Shown piece by piece: positions 24,547 through 32,904 of a stretch of 64,000 bases of DNA. The DNA lies in NCBI RefSeq assembly GCF_902506605.1, contig NZ_LR733979.1, positions 1,777,454-1,841,453 of the forward strand, written 5' to 3'. The first letter of the stretch is position 1; every line of letters begins with the position of its first letter. The DNA is from Sphingomonas sp. AX6 (lineage in GTDB: Bacteria; Pseudomonadota; Alphaproteobacteria; Sphingomonadales; Sphingomonadaceae). The notes under the pieces are model-generated. The model was not told the origin of the DNA. It worked only from the letters and a program-made list of their open reading frames with translations, and made no database searches. The position numbers were made by a program, and so were the translations under genes.

Positions 24547-27195
24547 ATGGCGAAGACGGAAATTGCGAACGGCACGGCGATCTGGCACGCGATGCCGTCG
24601 GCGGAAGCGCTTGTACGCCTCGATGCGTCGATGGCCGGACTAACCAGCACAACCGCCAGCAAGCGGTCGGCCAAGTACGGCGCGAACAGACTCCCCCGTG
24701 CGAAACCAATCCGGGCTTCGGCGCTGTTTATCGGTCAGTTTCGGAGCCCATTAATCTACCTGCTGCTCGTCGCCAGCGTGATCGCAATGGCGATGCGGGA
24801 TTGGGTGGACGCCGGCTTCATCCTGGGCGTGCTCTTGCTCAATGCGGTGATTGGGACGACGCAGGAAGCCAAGGCGGGTTCGAGCGCCGATGCCCTGCAC
24901 CAGATGATTCAACATATCGCACATGTTCGCCGCGACGGCACGCTAACCCAGATATCTGCGGACGCCATCGTGCCGGGCGATATCGTCGAGTTGGAAAGCG
25001 GGATGCAGGTTCCCGCCGACATTCGACTGGTCGAGAGCAATGTGCTGACTGTGGACGAAAGCCTGCTGACCGGAGAGGCGGCTGCCGTCGGCAAGGATAG
25101 CGGCGCAACCGTGGCGTCGGATGCGCCCACGGGTGACCGGTCGACGCTTGCGCACGCCGGAACCACGATCACCAGCGGACGTGGCGTCGGCGTGGTCGTA
25201 GCGATTGGTAAGGACACCGCACTTGGTGCCGTCGCAGGGTCTCTGTCGGCCGCCCCTGCAACCGCCTCTCCACTGGTGCTGCAAATGAAGCGGCTCAGCC
25301 GCCAAATCGCGATCGGCGCTGTGGTGGTGATCCTAATGTTCGGACTGGCGCTGGCCTGGCGGGGCGCACCGCCCCAGGACATCTTCCTGCTCGCGGTCGC
25401 GCTGGCGGTGTCGGCGATCCCCGAAGGACTGCCGATCGCAGTTACCGTCGCGCTCGCCGCCGCGAGCTGGCGCATGGCGCAGCGCCACGTGATCGTGCGG
25501 TCGCTACCCGCGGTCGAGGGGCTGGGCGCCTGTACCATCATTGCAACCGACAAGACCGGGACGCTTACCCTCAATCGCCTTTCGGTCGAGCATGTTCTGT
25601 TGCCCGATGGCCGAAATCTCGATGCTCCCGCTTGGCGCGGTATCGCCGCCGATGATGCGATGACTGCCCTGGCTCGATCTGGAGCGCTGGGTAATGAGGC
25701 AACCGAGACCCCGGATGGCGCAGTTGGCGACGCAGTCGACGTCGCCCTGCTGGCCTTTGCGCGTGAGATCGGCATCGACGTCGGCAAGCTGCGCGAGGAG
25801 TCGCAGTTGCTGGCACGCCAGCCCTACGAGCCCGCGCTTAAATTTGCTGCGGCACTAGTTCGCCGCGCCGGGTGTGACGTTCTGCACGCAAAGGGCGCGG
25901 TCGAGACCATCTTGCCGATGTGCGTTGACGTGCCGTCTGGTATCGCCGCCGAAGCAATCCGACTGGCAGCAGCGGGATATCGTGTGCTTGCGGTCGCGAG
26001 CGGAAGCGCATCTCCCGATCCTGCGCACCCGGTAAAGCTTACGCTCCGCGGCCTCATATGCCTGTCCGATCCGGTGCGCTCCGAAGTTCCGGCTGCAATC
26101 GCCGCGTGCCGCGATGCCGGGATCGGCGTACGAATGGTGACTGGCGACCATCCTGCCACTGCGCTCGCCATCGCTCGAACCCTCGGCATCGCGGATCGTG
26201 AAGATCAGGTCGCAACTGGGGCGCAGATCGCGGCGCTGTCAGGTGGCGATCTTCGCGATCGTCTGGCAACGGCAAGGGTGCTCGCCCGGTTCGAACCCGC
26301 GCAGAAACTGGCGTTGGTCCAGGCGCTTCAAGCGAACGGGCATCTCGTCGCGGTGACGGGCGACGGGGTGAACGACGCACCGGCGCTGAAGGCTGCCCAT
26401 ATCGGCGTTGCGATGGGCAAGGGTGGCACCGATGTCGCGCGTGGGGTCGCGGATCTAGTGCTTACCGACGACAATTTCGCATCGATCGTCAGTGGCATCG
26501 GGGAAGGGCGTACGACCTACGACAATGTCCGCAGGATCGTGATCGTGCTGGTCAGCACTGGATTGAGCGAAGTTGTGATGTTCGCTGCGGCGCTGATGCT
26601 TGGGCTACCGATGCCGCTCGCAGCCGTGCAACTGTTGTGGTTAAATGTCGTCACCAACGGCATGCAGGACGTGACGCTCGGCTTCGAACGCGGCACCGGA
26701 GATTCCCTGAAACGACCGCCTCGCCCACCAAGTCAACCGCTGATCGATCGTACGGCGTTGATGATGATCGTTCCGCCCGCACTTTACATGGCGGCGACGG
26801 CGATTGCGCTGTTCGCGTGGCAACTGGAACGGGGCGCCTCGGTCGAGGCTGCACGAAACTTCGTCCTGTTTACCACCGTGCTGTTCCAGAACGCTTATGT
26901 GCTGGGCATGCGATCGGAGCGGACCGCGCTGTTCCGGCTCCCACTGTTCGGCAATCCGTGGTTGCTGGTCGGTGTTGGAAGTGCGCTTATGTTGCAGCTC
27001 GTCGTTCAATATCTGCCGATCGCGGGCAGCGTACTTGGAACCGCGCCGATGGAGGGGGCGGACTATCTGCGCGCGATAGCAGCAGCAGGCGGATTGCTCG
27101 TCGTCACGGAGATCACAAAGGTTTTCGTTTCTCGACAAGGAAAAGCTCGCGAAGTCAGTTATGCCCCGTTGATCCATGCGGAGTTGACCGCATGA
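24547..27195 (+). CDS. P2-type cation-transporting ATPase
   Basis: The 882-residue protein is a P-type ATPase of the calcium/magnesium/sodium group (P2, like PacL, PMR1 and mycobacterial CtpF). Motifs in order are the actuator LTGEAAA, the membrane motif IPEGLPIAVTVALA, the phosphorylation loop DKTGTLTLN, the hinge GDGVNDAPALK and the C-terminal cation ATPase region. About ten membrane spans are visible. The PEGLP motif points to a cation such as Ca2+, Mn2+ or Mg2+; the ion cannot be assigned from sequence alone. It begins a tightly coupled operon with the VIT and AI-2E genes (ATGA and TGATG overlaps) and shares its promoter region with the L,D-transpeptidase gene. Confidence 0.9.
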   Translation: MAKTEIANGTAIWHAMPSAEALVRLDASMAGLTSTTASKRSAKYGANRLPRAKPIRASALFIGQFRSPLIYLLLVASVIAMAMRDWVDAGFILGVLLLNAVIGTTQEAKAGSSADALHQMIQHIAHVRRDGTLTQISADAIVPGDIVELESGMQVPADIRLVESNVLTVDESLLTGEAAAVGKDSGATVASDAPTGDRSTLAHAGTTITSGRGVGVVVAIGKDTALGAVAGSLSAAPATASPLVLQMKRLSRQIAIGAVVVILMFGLALAWRGAPPQDIFLLAVALAVSAIPEGLPIAVTVALAAASWRMAQRHVIVRSLPAVEGLGACTIIATDKTGTLTLNRLSVEHVLLPDGRNLDAPAWRGIAADDAMTALARSGALGNEATETPDGAVGDAVDVALLAFAREIGIDVGKLREESQLLARQPYEPALKFAAALVRRAGCDVLHAKGAVETILPMCVDVPSGIAAEAIRLAAAGYRVLAVASGSASPDPAHPVKLTLRGLICLSDPVRSEVPAAIAACRDAGIGVRMVTGDHPATALAIARTLGIADREDQVATGAQIAALSGGDLRDRLATARVLARFEPAQKLALVQALQANGHLVAVTGDGVNDAPALKAAHIGVAMGKGGTDVARGVADLVLTDDNFASIVSGIGEGRTTYDNVRRIVIVLVSTGLSEVVMFAAALMLGLPMPLAAVQLLWLNVVTNGMQDVTLGFERGTGDSLKRPPRPPSQPLIDRTALMMIVPPALYMAATAIALFAWQLERGASVEAARNFVLFTTVLFQNAYVLGMRSERTALFRLPLFGNPWLLVGVGSALMLQLVVQYLPIAGSVLGTAPMEGADYLRAIAAAGGLLVVTEITKVFVSRQGKAREVSYAPLIHAELTA

Positions 27196-27893
27196 CCGTC
27201 GGCAAACGGCATCTGGAAGGACATCGGGTCGCTCGTGTCGGCTGGCTGCGTGCTGCCGTCCTCGGTGCCAATGACGGCATCGTATCGACCGCCAGCCTGG
27301 TCCTTGGCATCGCGGCAGCATCGGGGGGACGCGGCGATATTCTGCTTGCTGGTTCGGCGGGCCTGGTCGCCGGCGCGATGTCGATGGCGGCGGGCGAATA
27401 TGTCTCGGTAAGTTCCCAATCCGATACCGAACGCGGAGAACTGGCGCGCGAAAGGATCGAACTCGCCGGCGATATTGACGCTGAACGTGCCGAGCTTGCG
27501 GCCATCTACATGCGGCGGGGCGTCGATCGCGATACCGCGCAAAAGGTCGCAGTCCAGATGATGGCGCAGGATGCGTTGGGCGCACATGCGCGCGACGAGC
27601 TTGGCATTTCGGAACTGACGACAGCGCGTCCGCTTCAGGCGGCATTGACCTCGGCGGCCACCTTTACCGGGGGGGCTGCACTGCCGCTGATGACGGTCAT
27701 ACTGACGCCGGTTGCTCAGCTCATACCAATTGTCGCCATCGCCTCGTTGTTGTTTCTTGCCCTTCTTGGCACGCTCGGCGCTGTAGCGGGGGGAGCGAAT
27801 ATTGGCCGCGCGACTGGCCGAGTTGCGTTTTGGGGTGCGCTCGCAATGGCGCTCACTGCAGGGATCGGTCGGATCGTCGGGACTTCGGTCTGA
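27192..27893 (+). CDS. VIT1/CCC1-family membrane transporter
   Basis: The true start is the ATG at 27192, overlapping the P-type ATPase stop by four bases; the long frame upstream is a shadow. The 233-residue product has the VIT1/CCC1 pattern GWLRAAVLGANDGIVSTASLVLGIAAA in the first span, then AGAMSMAAGEYVSVSSQSD, then a soluble helical loop rich in Glu (about 75-140), then three C-terminal spans. This family carries iron or manganese ions out of the cytoplasm. Its place beside a P2 ATPase suggests a joint role in divalent cation homeostasis during the stress response. Confidence 0.88.
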   Translation: MTVGKRHLEGHRVARVGWLRAAVLGANDGIVSTASLVLGIAAASGGRGDILLAGSAGLVAGAMSMAAGEYVSVSSQSDTERGELARERIELAGDIDAERAELAAIYMRRGVDRDTAQKVAVQMMAQDALGAHARDELGISELTTARPLQAALTSAATFTGGAALPLMTVILTPVAQLIPIVAIASLLFLALLGTLGAVAGGANIGRATGRVAFWGALAMALTAGIGRIVGTSV

Positions 27894-28912
27894 TGCGCGC
27901 GCGTGGCAGCATGGACATCGTCCGCATCACCCTGATCGTGGTCGGTGTGGTGTGCTCGATATTGATTGTTTGGCAACTACGCTCGTTCATCCTCATGGTG
28001 TTTGCAGCGGTTCTGTTCGCGGTGATATTTCAGGCGGCGGCGGCCCCGGTATCCCGGTGGACGAAGCTTCCTCATGGGGTCAGTCTCACGCTTGCCGTGG
28101 CATTGCTGCTCGCAGCTGTCGGCTTCATCCTGCTCCTGTTCGGCAGCCAGTTCAGCGTCCAGATGCAAAGCCTCTTCTCGCAACTGCCTGCGGCATGGTC
28201 ACTGTTCAAAACTCGAACCGGATTGCTGGATCTGGACCGCCAGATCCTGGTGCAGTTGCAAGAGATGGCACCGAACGGCGGCGCCGTATTGAGCGCGGTC
28301 GGGAGCCTGCTCGGCGGGATTGGCGCTGCGCTTTCCGGTCTTTTGCTTTCACTGGTGGCCGGGATTTACATCGCGGCTCAGCCGCAGCGTTATCTCGATG
28401 GGCTGGTGGCGTCATTCCCCTATCGCCATCGTGCCAATGTCCGCGAAGCGTTGATCGCTGCCGGAACCGCGTTGCGCAAGTGGCTGGTCGGACAGTTGGT
28501 AGCGATGACCCTTGTCGGGTTACTGGCCGGGGTCGGGCTCTGGCTGCTGGATGTCCCCTCGCCGCTGGCGCTGGGGCTTATCGCCGGACTTCTCGAATTC
28601 GTGCCGGTCGCGGGGCCATTCGCATCGGCAGTGCCGGCCATCCTGCTGGCACTTGCGGTGGGATGGGAGAAGGCCGCGATGGTCGCGCTGCTGTACTTCG
28701 GCATCCAGCAGATTGAGGGGAATTTGATAACCACGCTCGTGCAACAGCAATCAGTCGATCTACCGCCGGCGCTCACGCTGTTTGCGCTGGTGGCGTTCGG
28801 ATTGCTGTTCGGATTACTGGGGGTGTTGCTGGCAGCGCCGCTGACCGTGTGTCTCTATGTCTGGGTCAAGAAGCTTTACGCACGCGATACGCTCGCTTCC
28901 TCGACAGCCTGA
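27893..28912 (+). CDS. AI-2E family (PerM-type) membrane protein
   Basis: From the ATG at 27893, which overlaps the VIT stop as TGATG, the protein has 339 residues and about seven to eight membrane spans. The family motif is visible: LLEFVPVAGPFASAVPAILLALAVG, then FGIQQIEGNLITTLVQQQSVDLPPALTLFALVAFGLLFGLLGVLLAAPL. AI-2E family proteins were named for autoinducer-2 export but members act as sodium/proton antiporters or general permeases, so the substrate is open. It completes the ATPase-VIT-AI-2E operon. Confidence 0.85.
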   Translation: MRARGSMDIVRITLIVVGVVCSILIVWQLRSFILMVFAAVLFAVIFQAAAAPVSRWTKLPHGVSLTLAVALLLAAVGFILLLFGSQFSVQMQSLFSQLPAAWSLFKTRTGLLDLDRQILVQLQEMAPNGGAVLSAVGSLLGGIGAALSGLLLSLVAGIYIAAQPQRYLDGLVASFPYRHRANVREALIAAGTALRKWLVGQLVAMTLVGLLAGVGLWLLDVPSPLALGLIAGLLEFVPVAGPFASAVPAILLALAVGWEKAAMVALLYFGIQQIEGNLITTLVQQQSVDLPPALTLFALVAFGLLFGLLGVLLAAPLTVCLYVWVKKLYARDTLASSTA

Positions 28913-28923
28913 AAGCGCGCACG

Positions 28924-29454
28924 CTAATCGATCCGTCGAATGGTTTCGCTGAGTGTGGCCACCCGGACGCCCAACCGCTTGAACGTCATATGGTTGGCGA
29001 TCGAGCCGTCGGCTTGCTTGGTCAACCACTGCTCGGCCGTCGTTCCCCCGGACTTCAGGGTGTAGCGGATCTGGAGACGGTCGCCTCGGATATCGAGCAA
29101 CACTGGCCCGGCTGCATCGGTTAGGGTTCCAGCATAATGACCGGGCGCCACTTCATTGATCCGCCATGTACGTAGTACGCTTCGCTTGCCTGCTTGCTCG
29201 ACCAATTGTTGTAGGACGAGCGTGCCGTCGTCTTCCAGCCGGCCTTGTCCGCGAACGTGCATTGAGCGTCTAGGAGCGAACATTATTTTAAGGGAGCCGA
29301 CCCCCTCCGTTCGCCCCAGGAAGGCTGCTTCGACATCGAAGGTTTCATTGTGTGGAACCAGTGAGATCTGGCCCCGAAGTGGTGTGCAGCCGACAGTCAA
29401 TAAAGCTGCCAGGATCAGGGTGGTGCGCGAATTGCGGGTCGCCCTGCTAATCAT
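28924..29454 (-). CDS. DUF3833-like lipoprotein
   Basis: From the ATG at 29454, which overlaps the channel gene's stop by one base (TGATG), the protein has 176 residues. The signal peptide has the lipobox LLTVGC near residue 23, so it is likely a lipoprotein. The rest matches the DUF3833 pattern: FDVEAAFLGRTEGVG, then LVLQQLVEQAGKRSVLRTWRIN, then GDRLQIRYTLK and ending with MTFKRLGVRVATLSETIRR. The function is unknown. It is cotranscribed with the potassium channel, both leftward from the region carrying motif copy 3. Confidence 0.7.
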   Translation of the reverse strand: MISRATRNSRTTLILAALLTVGCTPLRGQISLVPHNETFDVEAAFLGRTEGVGSLKIMFAPRRSMHVRGQGRLEDDGTLVLQQLVEQAGKRSVLRTWRINEVAPGHYAGTLTDAAGPVLLDIRGDRLQIRYTLKSGGTTAEQWLTKQADGSIANHMTFKRLGVRVATLSETIRRID

Positions 29455-29912
29455 CAATTCGCATTCTCCAATTCGCGTTCGAGCAGCTTCATCCGATCCA
29501 CGACGGCGAAGAAGAACGCGGTGGACCATCCGAGCAAAATGATTCCATTCGCGCCCTCAATGGCACCGATAAGTCGACTGTTGGCCGGAAGGACCAGGTC
29601 TCCGTACCCGATCGTCGCATATGTAGAGGTGGAGAAGTAGAGCGCCGCTTCGAAGGTCTGGATGGCCGAGGTGCTCCAGTACAGCAGCGCATAGCTCCAG
29701 ATCTCAATTCCGTGCAGTGCGAACAAGCCGAAAGCCGCAGCGAGAATTGCCGCTGCATCGCTCATGATGCTCCGCGTGCGACCGGCGCTGGGGCGATATC
29801 GACCGATCAGCGCGAGCAATCCGGATAGCCCGATGAAATGGACCAGCACGGTCACCGAAACCATCAAGGTCGCAATTGCAAGCTGCTTCAGGACGTCCAT
29901 GAAGGCGGCCAC
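29454..29912 (-). CDS. Two-span potassium channel
   Basis: The 152-residue protein has an N-terminal span, a second span, then the pore helix and selectivity filter STYATIGYGDLVLP (TIGYGD) and a final span IILLGWSTAFFFAVVDRM. This is the Kir/KcsA-like pore layout with about three hydrophobic segments and no regulatory RCK domain. It presumably carries K+. It is transcribed leftward, divergent from the lactate dehydrogenase gene, and is coupled to the DUF3833 lipoprotein gene. The two promoters share a region holding motif copy 3. Confidence 0.87.
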   Translation of the reverse strand: MAAFMDVLKQLAIATLMVSVTVLVHFIGLSGLLALIGRYRPSAGRTRSIMSDAAAILAAAFGLFALHGIEIWSYALLYWSTSAIQTFEAALYFSTSTYATIGYGDLVLPANSRLIGAIEGANGIILLGWSTAFFFAVVDRMKLLERELENAN

Positions 29913-30022
29913 TGTGGAGAAGCCACTCTGCGCAAGTGTCTGTGCGCCATCTCAATTATGATTTTCATTGTCGTGTCCCGCAACGTTGCAACCGGGATTT
30001 GGGCGCGATGGAGCGCGGCGCC

Positions 30023-30048
30023 TATCAGGGATGATACGGATGTCGGGC
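30023..30048. promoter_or_regulatory. Copy 3 of the shared motif (near-perfect)
   Basis: The core is AGGGA-TGA-TACGGATGTCGG on the plus strand, preceded by TATC. Compared with copy 4 at 32857, 21 of 24 bases are identical and the three differences are the three central spacer bases. It lies between the K+ channel gene (start 29912, left) and the lactate dehydrogenase (start 30105, right), about 57 bases before the latter. Confidence 0.6.
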
Positions 30049-30104
30049 GGCTCACCACCAGCGCATTGGATGGAGCAATCACGTTCCAGATCAAGGAAGC
30101 ATCA

Positions 30105-31055
30105 TTGAGCCAACTCCATCGTATTGCGATCATCGGGGCCGGTCACGTCGGAGCCACGGCGGCTTACGCGCTTATGTTACGCGCATTGGTTCACGAAATC
30201 GTCTTGCTGGACGAAGACATGGCACTCGCGTCAGCCGAGGCGGCTGATTTGTCGGATGCCAACGCACTCGCCCGGCCCGCGCGCATCTGGGCAGGAACCT
30301 ACGAAGATGCCGCCAGAGCGCAGGTCGTCGTCGTCACCGCTGGCGCAGCAACCCATGGTAGCGAGACCAGATTGTCGGTCGCTGCGCGGAGCGCTGAGAT
30401 CATGACAGCATGCATTGGTTCTCTCATGGATGCCGGTTTTTCTGGTGTATTGGTGATTGCTGCCAACCCGGTGGATTTGATGGCGCAAATCGCGCTGCGT
30501 GCATCGGGGCTGAAGTCGGCACAGGTGATTGGAACCGGAACACTGTTGGATTCTGCCCGTATGCGACAGGCGCTAGCCGCGCTGGTGAATGTGGCACCCG
30601 TTTCGATCGATGGCTTCGTGCTGGGCGAACACGGAGATAGCGAGGTAGCTGCGCTATCGACGGTACGCATTGGCGGCTTGCCGCTTGCCACTTTTGCGAG
30701 TGCAGGGACTGAGCCGGATTTTGCGACACTCGCTACCGACGTGCGGGACGCTGGCTATACGATCATTGCAGGCAAGGGTTACACGTCGTTTGGCATCGCG
30801 ACCGCGATCGTGCGCATCTGCGAGGCGATCGTGCGCGATGAACAGGCGGTCTTGCCCGTTTCCACCCTGATGACGGGAGAACTCGGGATTTCCGACGTAT
30901 ATCTAAGCTTGCCGTGCGTCATCGGTGCCAGCGGCGTGGAACGAATTTTACCGCTGGATCTGCCGCCAATGGAATTGGCTGCGCTTCGGGGATCTGCTGA
31001 GGTGCTGCGCGAGGCGTTCACGCAGATCGCACCTACCGCGTACCCGCCTTCCTGA
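30105..31055 (+). CDS. ldh: L-lactate/malate dehydrogenase family protein
   Basis: The open frame is longer, but a TTG at 30105 preceded by AAGGAA gives 316 residues, the usual size, and starts directly before the Rossmann motif HRIAIIGAGHVGATAAYAL. Other motifs are VTAGAA, the NPVD segment VIAANPVDLMAQ, TGTLLDSARMR, and the catalytic His in GEHGDSEVAALS. The LDH-like GEHGDS motif and lack of malate-type Arg pairs favour lactate dehydrogenase. The enzyme would reoxidise NADH when oxygen is scarce, consistent with the neighbouring FixLJ genes. It is convergent with pfkB, 13 bases apart. Confidence 0.85.
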   Translation: MSQLHRIAIIGAGHVGATAAYALMLRALVHEIVLLDEDMALASAEAADLSDANALARPARIWAGTYEDAARAQVVVVTAGAATHGSETRLSVAARSAEIMTACIGSLMDAGFSGVLVIAANPVDLMAQIALRASGLKSAQVIGTGTLLDSARMRQALAALVNVAPVSIDGFVLGEHGDSEVAALSTVRIGGLPLATFASAGTEPDFATLATDVRDAGYTIIAGKGYTSFGIATAIVRICEAIVRDEQAVLPVSTLMTGELGISDVYLSLPCVIGASGVERILPLDLPPMELAALRGSAEVLREAFTQIAPTAYPPS

Positions 31056-31068
31056 TGTTTTCGTGGGG

Positions 31069-32019
31069 TCAGACGATCTGACGAAGCGGCTGCGGCATCG
31101 CACCCAAGCGGAATAACCGGTCCACTTCCTCGCGGTGGCACAAATCGGTGCCCGGCGTCTGGACCGCGGCCGCGCCCGCCGCCATACCGTATCGAAATGC
31201 TGCTAGTGGGTCTTCACGCGCCGCAAAGGCGTGGACCATCGCCCCCAGGAAGCTGTCGCCTGCGCCGACCGCGCTTTTCGCCTCCACAGCCAGTGCGGGA
31301 GCGAAGAAAACGCCTGATTGCCCCGCAAACAGAGCGCCTTCATGCCCCATCGTGACGGCGACATATTCACTTTTGCGGCTGCGGACGATTTCCATTGCAG
31401 TGTGGGCGATCGCGTCGATGCCATCGAGGGGAAGCCCAACCAGTTTCCGAAGCTCTCCAAGACTGGGCTTGATCAAGAAAATGCTGCCGCCGTCCAAGCC
31501 ATGTTTAAAGGCGGAACCCGACGTATCGAGCACGAATTTGATCTCGCGCTGCCGCGCGACGGCACATGCCTGACGATAGAAATCGTCTGGCGCACCCAGC
31601 GGTAATGAACCGCTGGCGACTAGATAGCCGCACGATAATCGGTTCAGACGATCGATGACCTTGCGGCACTCGTCAGGCGTCACGGTAGGCCCTGAAGGCA
31701 CGAATCGATATTTCTGGCCGCTTTCGCGCTCGTAAACCGATGTGCTGATCCGCGTGTTGCCGACGATATCGATGCGAGAGCGTTCCATCGGGTGAAGATC
31801 GAGCAATCCATCGAGCGCGTCACCGGTGGCTCCGCCGGCGAGATAATACGCGTGGACCTTGCCACCCAACCGACCGATGACGCGGGCAACATTGATACCG
31901 CCGCCGCCCGGATCATAATGTTCTTCGTGGGAGCGGACCTTATGCATGGGCATCACGCGGTCCGCCTCATAAGCTACATCGATTGCCGGGTTCATCGTAA
32001 GCGTCGCGATTGATGTCAT
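31069..32019 (-). CDS. pfkB: PfkB-type sugar kinase (6-phosphofructokinase 2 like)
   Basis: The 316-residue protein is a ribokinase-fold kinase of the PfkB/FruK/LacC group. TLTMNPAID at the start is typical of this group, GGGGINVARVIGRLGG is the substrate lid motif, and SAVGAGDSFLGAMVHAF contains the catalytic Asp (GAGDSF). The TMNPAID start and the positioning match phosphofructokinase 2, but tagatose-6-phosphate kinase is possible. Its homologue Rv2029c is a well-known member of the mycobacterial DosR dormancy regulon, which adds weight to the regulon interpretation. It follows the quinone reductase gene by 66 bases in the same direction. Confidence 0.87.
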   Translation of the reverse strand: MTSIATLTMNPAIDVAYEADRVMPMHKVRSHEEHYDPGGGGINVARVIGRLGGKVHAYYLAGGATGDALDGLLDLHPMERSRIDIVGNTRISTSVYERESGQKYRFVPSGPTVTPDECRKVIDRLNRLSCGYLVASGSLPLGAPDDFYRQACAVARQREIKFVLDTSGSAFKHGLDGGSIFLIKPSLGELRKLVGLPLDGIDAIAHTAMEIVRSRKSEYVAVTMGHEGALFAGQSGVFFAPALAVEAKSAVGAGDSFLGAMVHAFAAREDPLAAFRYGMAAGAAAVQTPGTDLCHREEVDRLFRLGAMPQPLRQIV

Positions 32020-32085
32020 CGCTGTCCGTACCGCGCCGCACCGAGACGTCGGAATAGGTAGTTGTCACGGGGGTAAGGACGATCC

Positions 32086-32763
32086 TCAGTCCCGCTTGCC
32101 CATCCGGGCGGCAACCACTGCTCTGGTGAACTTGGCGTGTCTTGCGCGCGACGCTTCGGCTGCGATGGCATAGGCTTTCTCGCGCACGCGCGCGAGTGCT
32201 TCGTTGACGAAGCGCCCGGATAAGGCGGGCACGATGGCATCGAAGTGGACGTGTTCGGTCCCGGCTAACGTGAATATGTCGGTCAGATAATTGTCGAACG
32301 CCTGTGTCAGCGCGCTCCACTGACCCTTCTCTTCCAGCCAGGGCCGGGTGGTGGCCGACGACGAGAAGAGAACCATGCGCTTGCCCGCCAGGAACGGATT
32401 GGCGGTAGCGTCCTTGATGTTGCGTGCACTGAACCCGGCACCCAGTACGCGATCGACATAGCCTTTGACGATGGCCGGTGGCATCCCGAACCAGATGGGA
32501 TAGACCATCGTGACGATGTCGGCATCCGTCACATACTCTAGCTCGGGTTGCAGGTCGGGCGAAGCCACATAGTCGCTGCCCGGGCGTTCAGATGCCTTCA
32601 ATAACGGATCGAAGCCGAGCGCGTAGAGGTCGCGAATTATGCAATCATGCCCGCATTCGGCGACCGTGTCGGCATAAGCCCGAGCGACCGCATGGTTGAA
32701 GCTCCCGGGGGCCGGGTGACCCAGGATGACGAGGTGCCGTGGCTGACTGGCGGTTTCATGCAC
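32086..32763 (-). CDS. NAD(P)H dehydrogenase (quinone), flavodoxin-like fold
   Basis: The 225-residue soluble protein has the flavodoxin-like NQO/MdaB pattern: VILGHPAPGSFNHAVARAYADT as the FMN/FAD phosphate loop, then IVTMVYPIWFGMPPAIVKGYVDRVLGAGF, then GKRMVLFSSSATTR. These proteins reduce quinones by two electrons or act as modulators. It is transcribed leftward with pfkB, from the region that holds motif copy 4 about 94 bases upstream. It probably supports redox balance during hypoxia. Confidence 0.83.
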   Translation of the reverse strand: MHETASQPRHLVILGHPAPGSFNHAVARAYADTVAECGHDCIIRDLYALGFDPLLKASERPGSDYVASPDLQPELEYVTDADIVTMVYPIWFGMPPAIVKGYVDRVLGAGFSARNIKDATANPFLAGKRMVLFSSSATTRPWLEEKGQWSALTQAFDNYLTDIFTLAGTEHVHFDAIVPALSGRFVNEALARVREKAYAIAAEASRARHAKFTRAVVAARMGKRD

Positions 32764-32856
32764 GGCAACGCTCCCGCGAAAGACGATGGGTCAACGCCGA
32801 TGCACGATGCGGATCGACTGGCCATTACCGGACTTATTGCAGCGCGCGGGTAGCGA

Positions 32857-32881
32857 ATATCAGGGACTCTACGGATGTCGG
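32857..32881. promoter_or_regulatory. Copy 4 of the shared motif (near-perfect)
   Basis: The core is AGGGA-CTC-TACGGATGTCGG on the plus strand, preceded by TATC. It matches copy 3 at every position except the three central bases. It lies upstream of the leftward quinone reductase-pfkB pair and only about 25 bases before the point where the truncated TonB receptor begins. Confidence 0.6.
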
Positions 32882-32904
32882 AATGCTGCCCAGGGTCCCA
32901 CTGA

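Noticed and set aside
29838..30104. N-terminal extension of the lactate dehydrogenase frame
   Set aside because: It would run through the K+ channel start and the divergent promoter; the TTG at 30105 with AAGGAA upstream gives the normal protein size.
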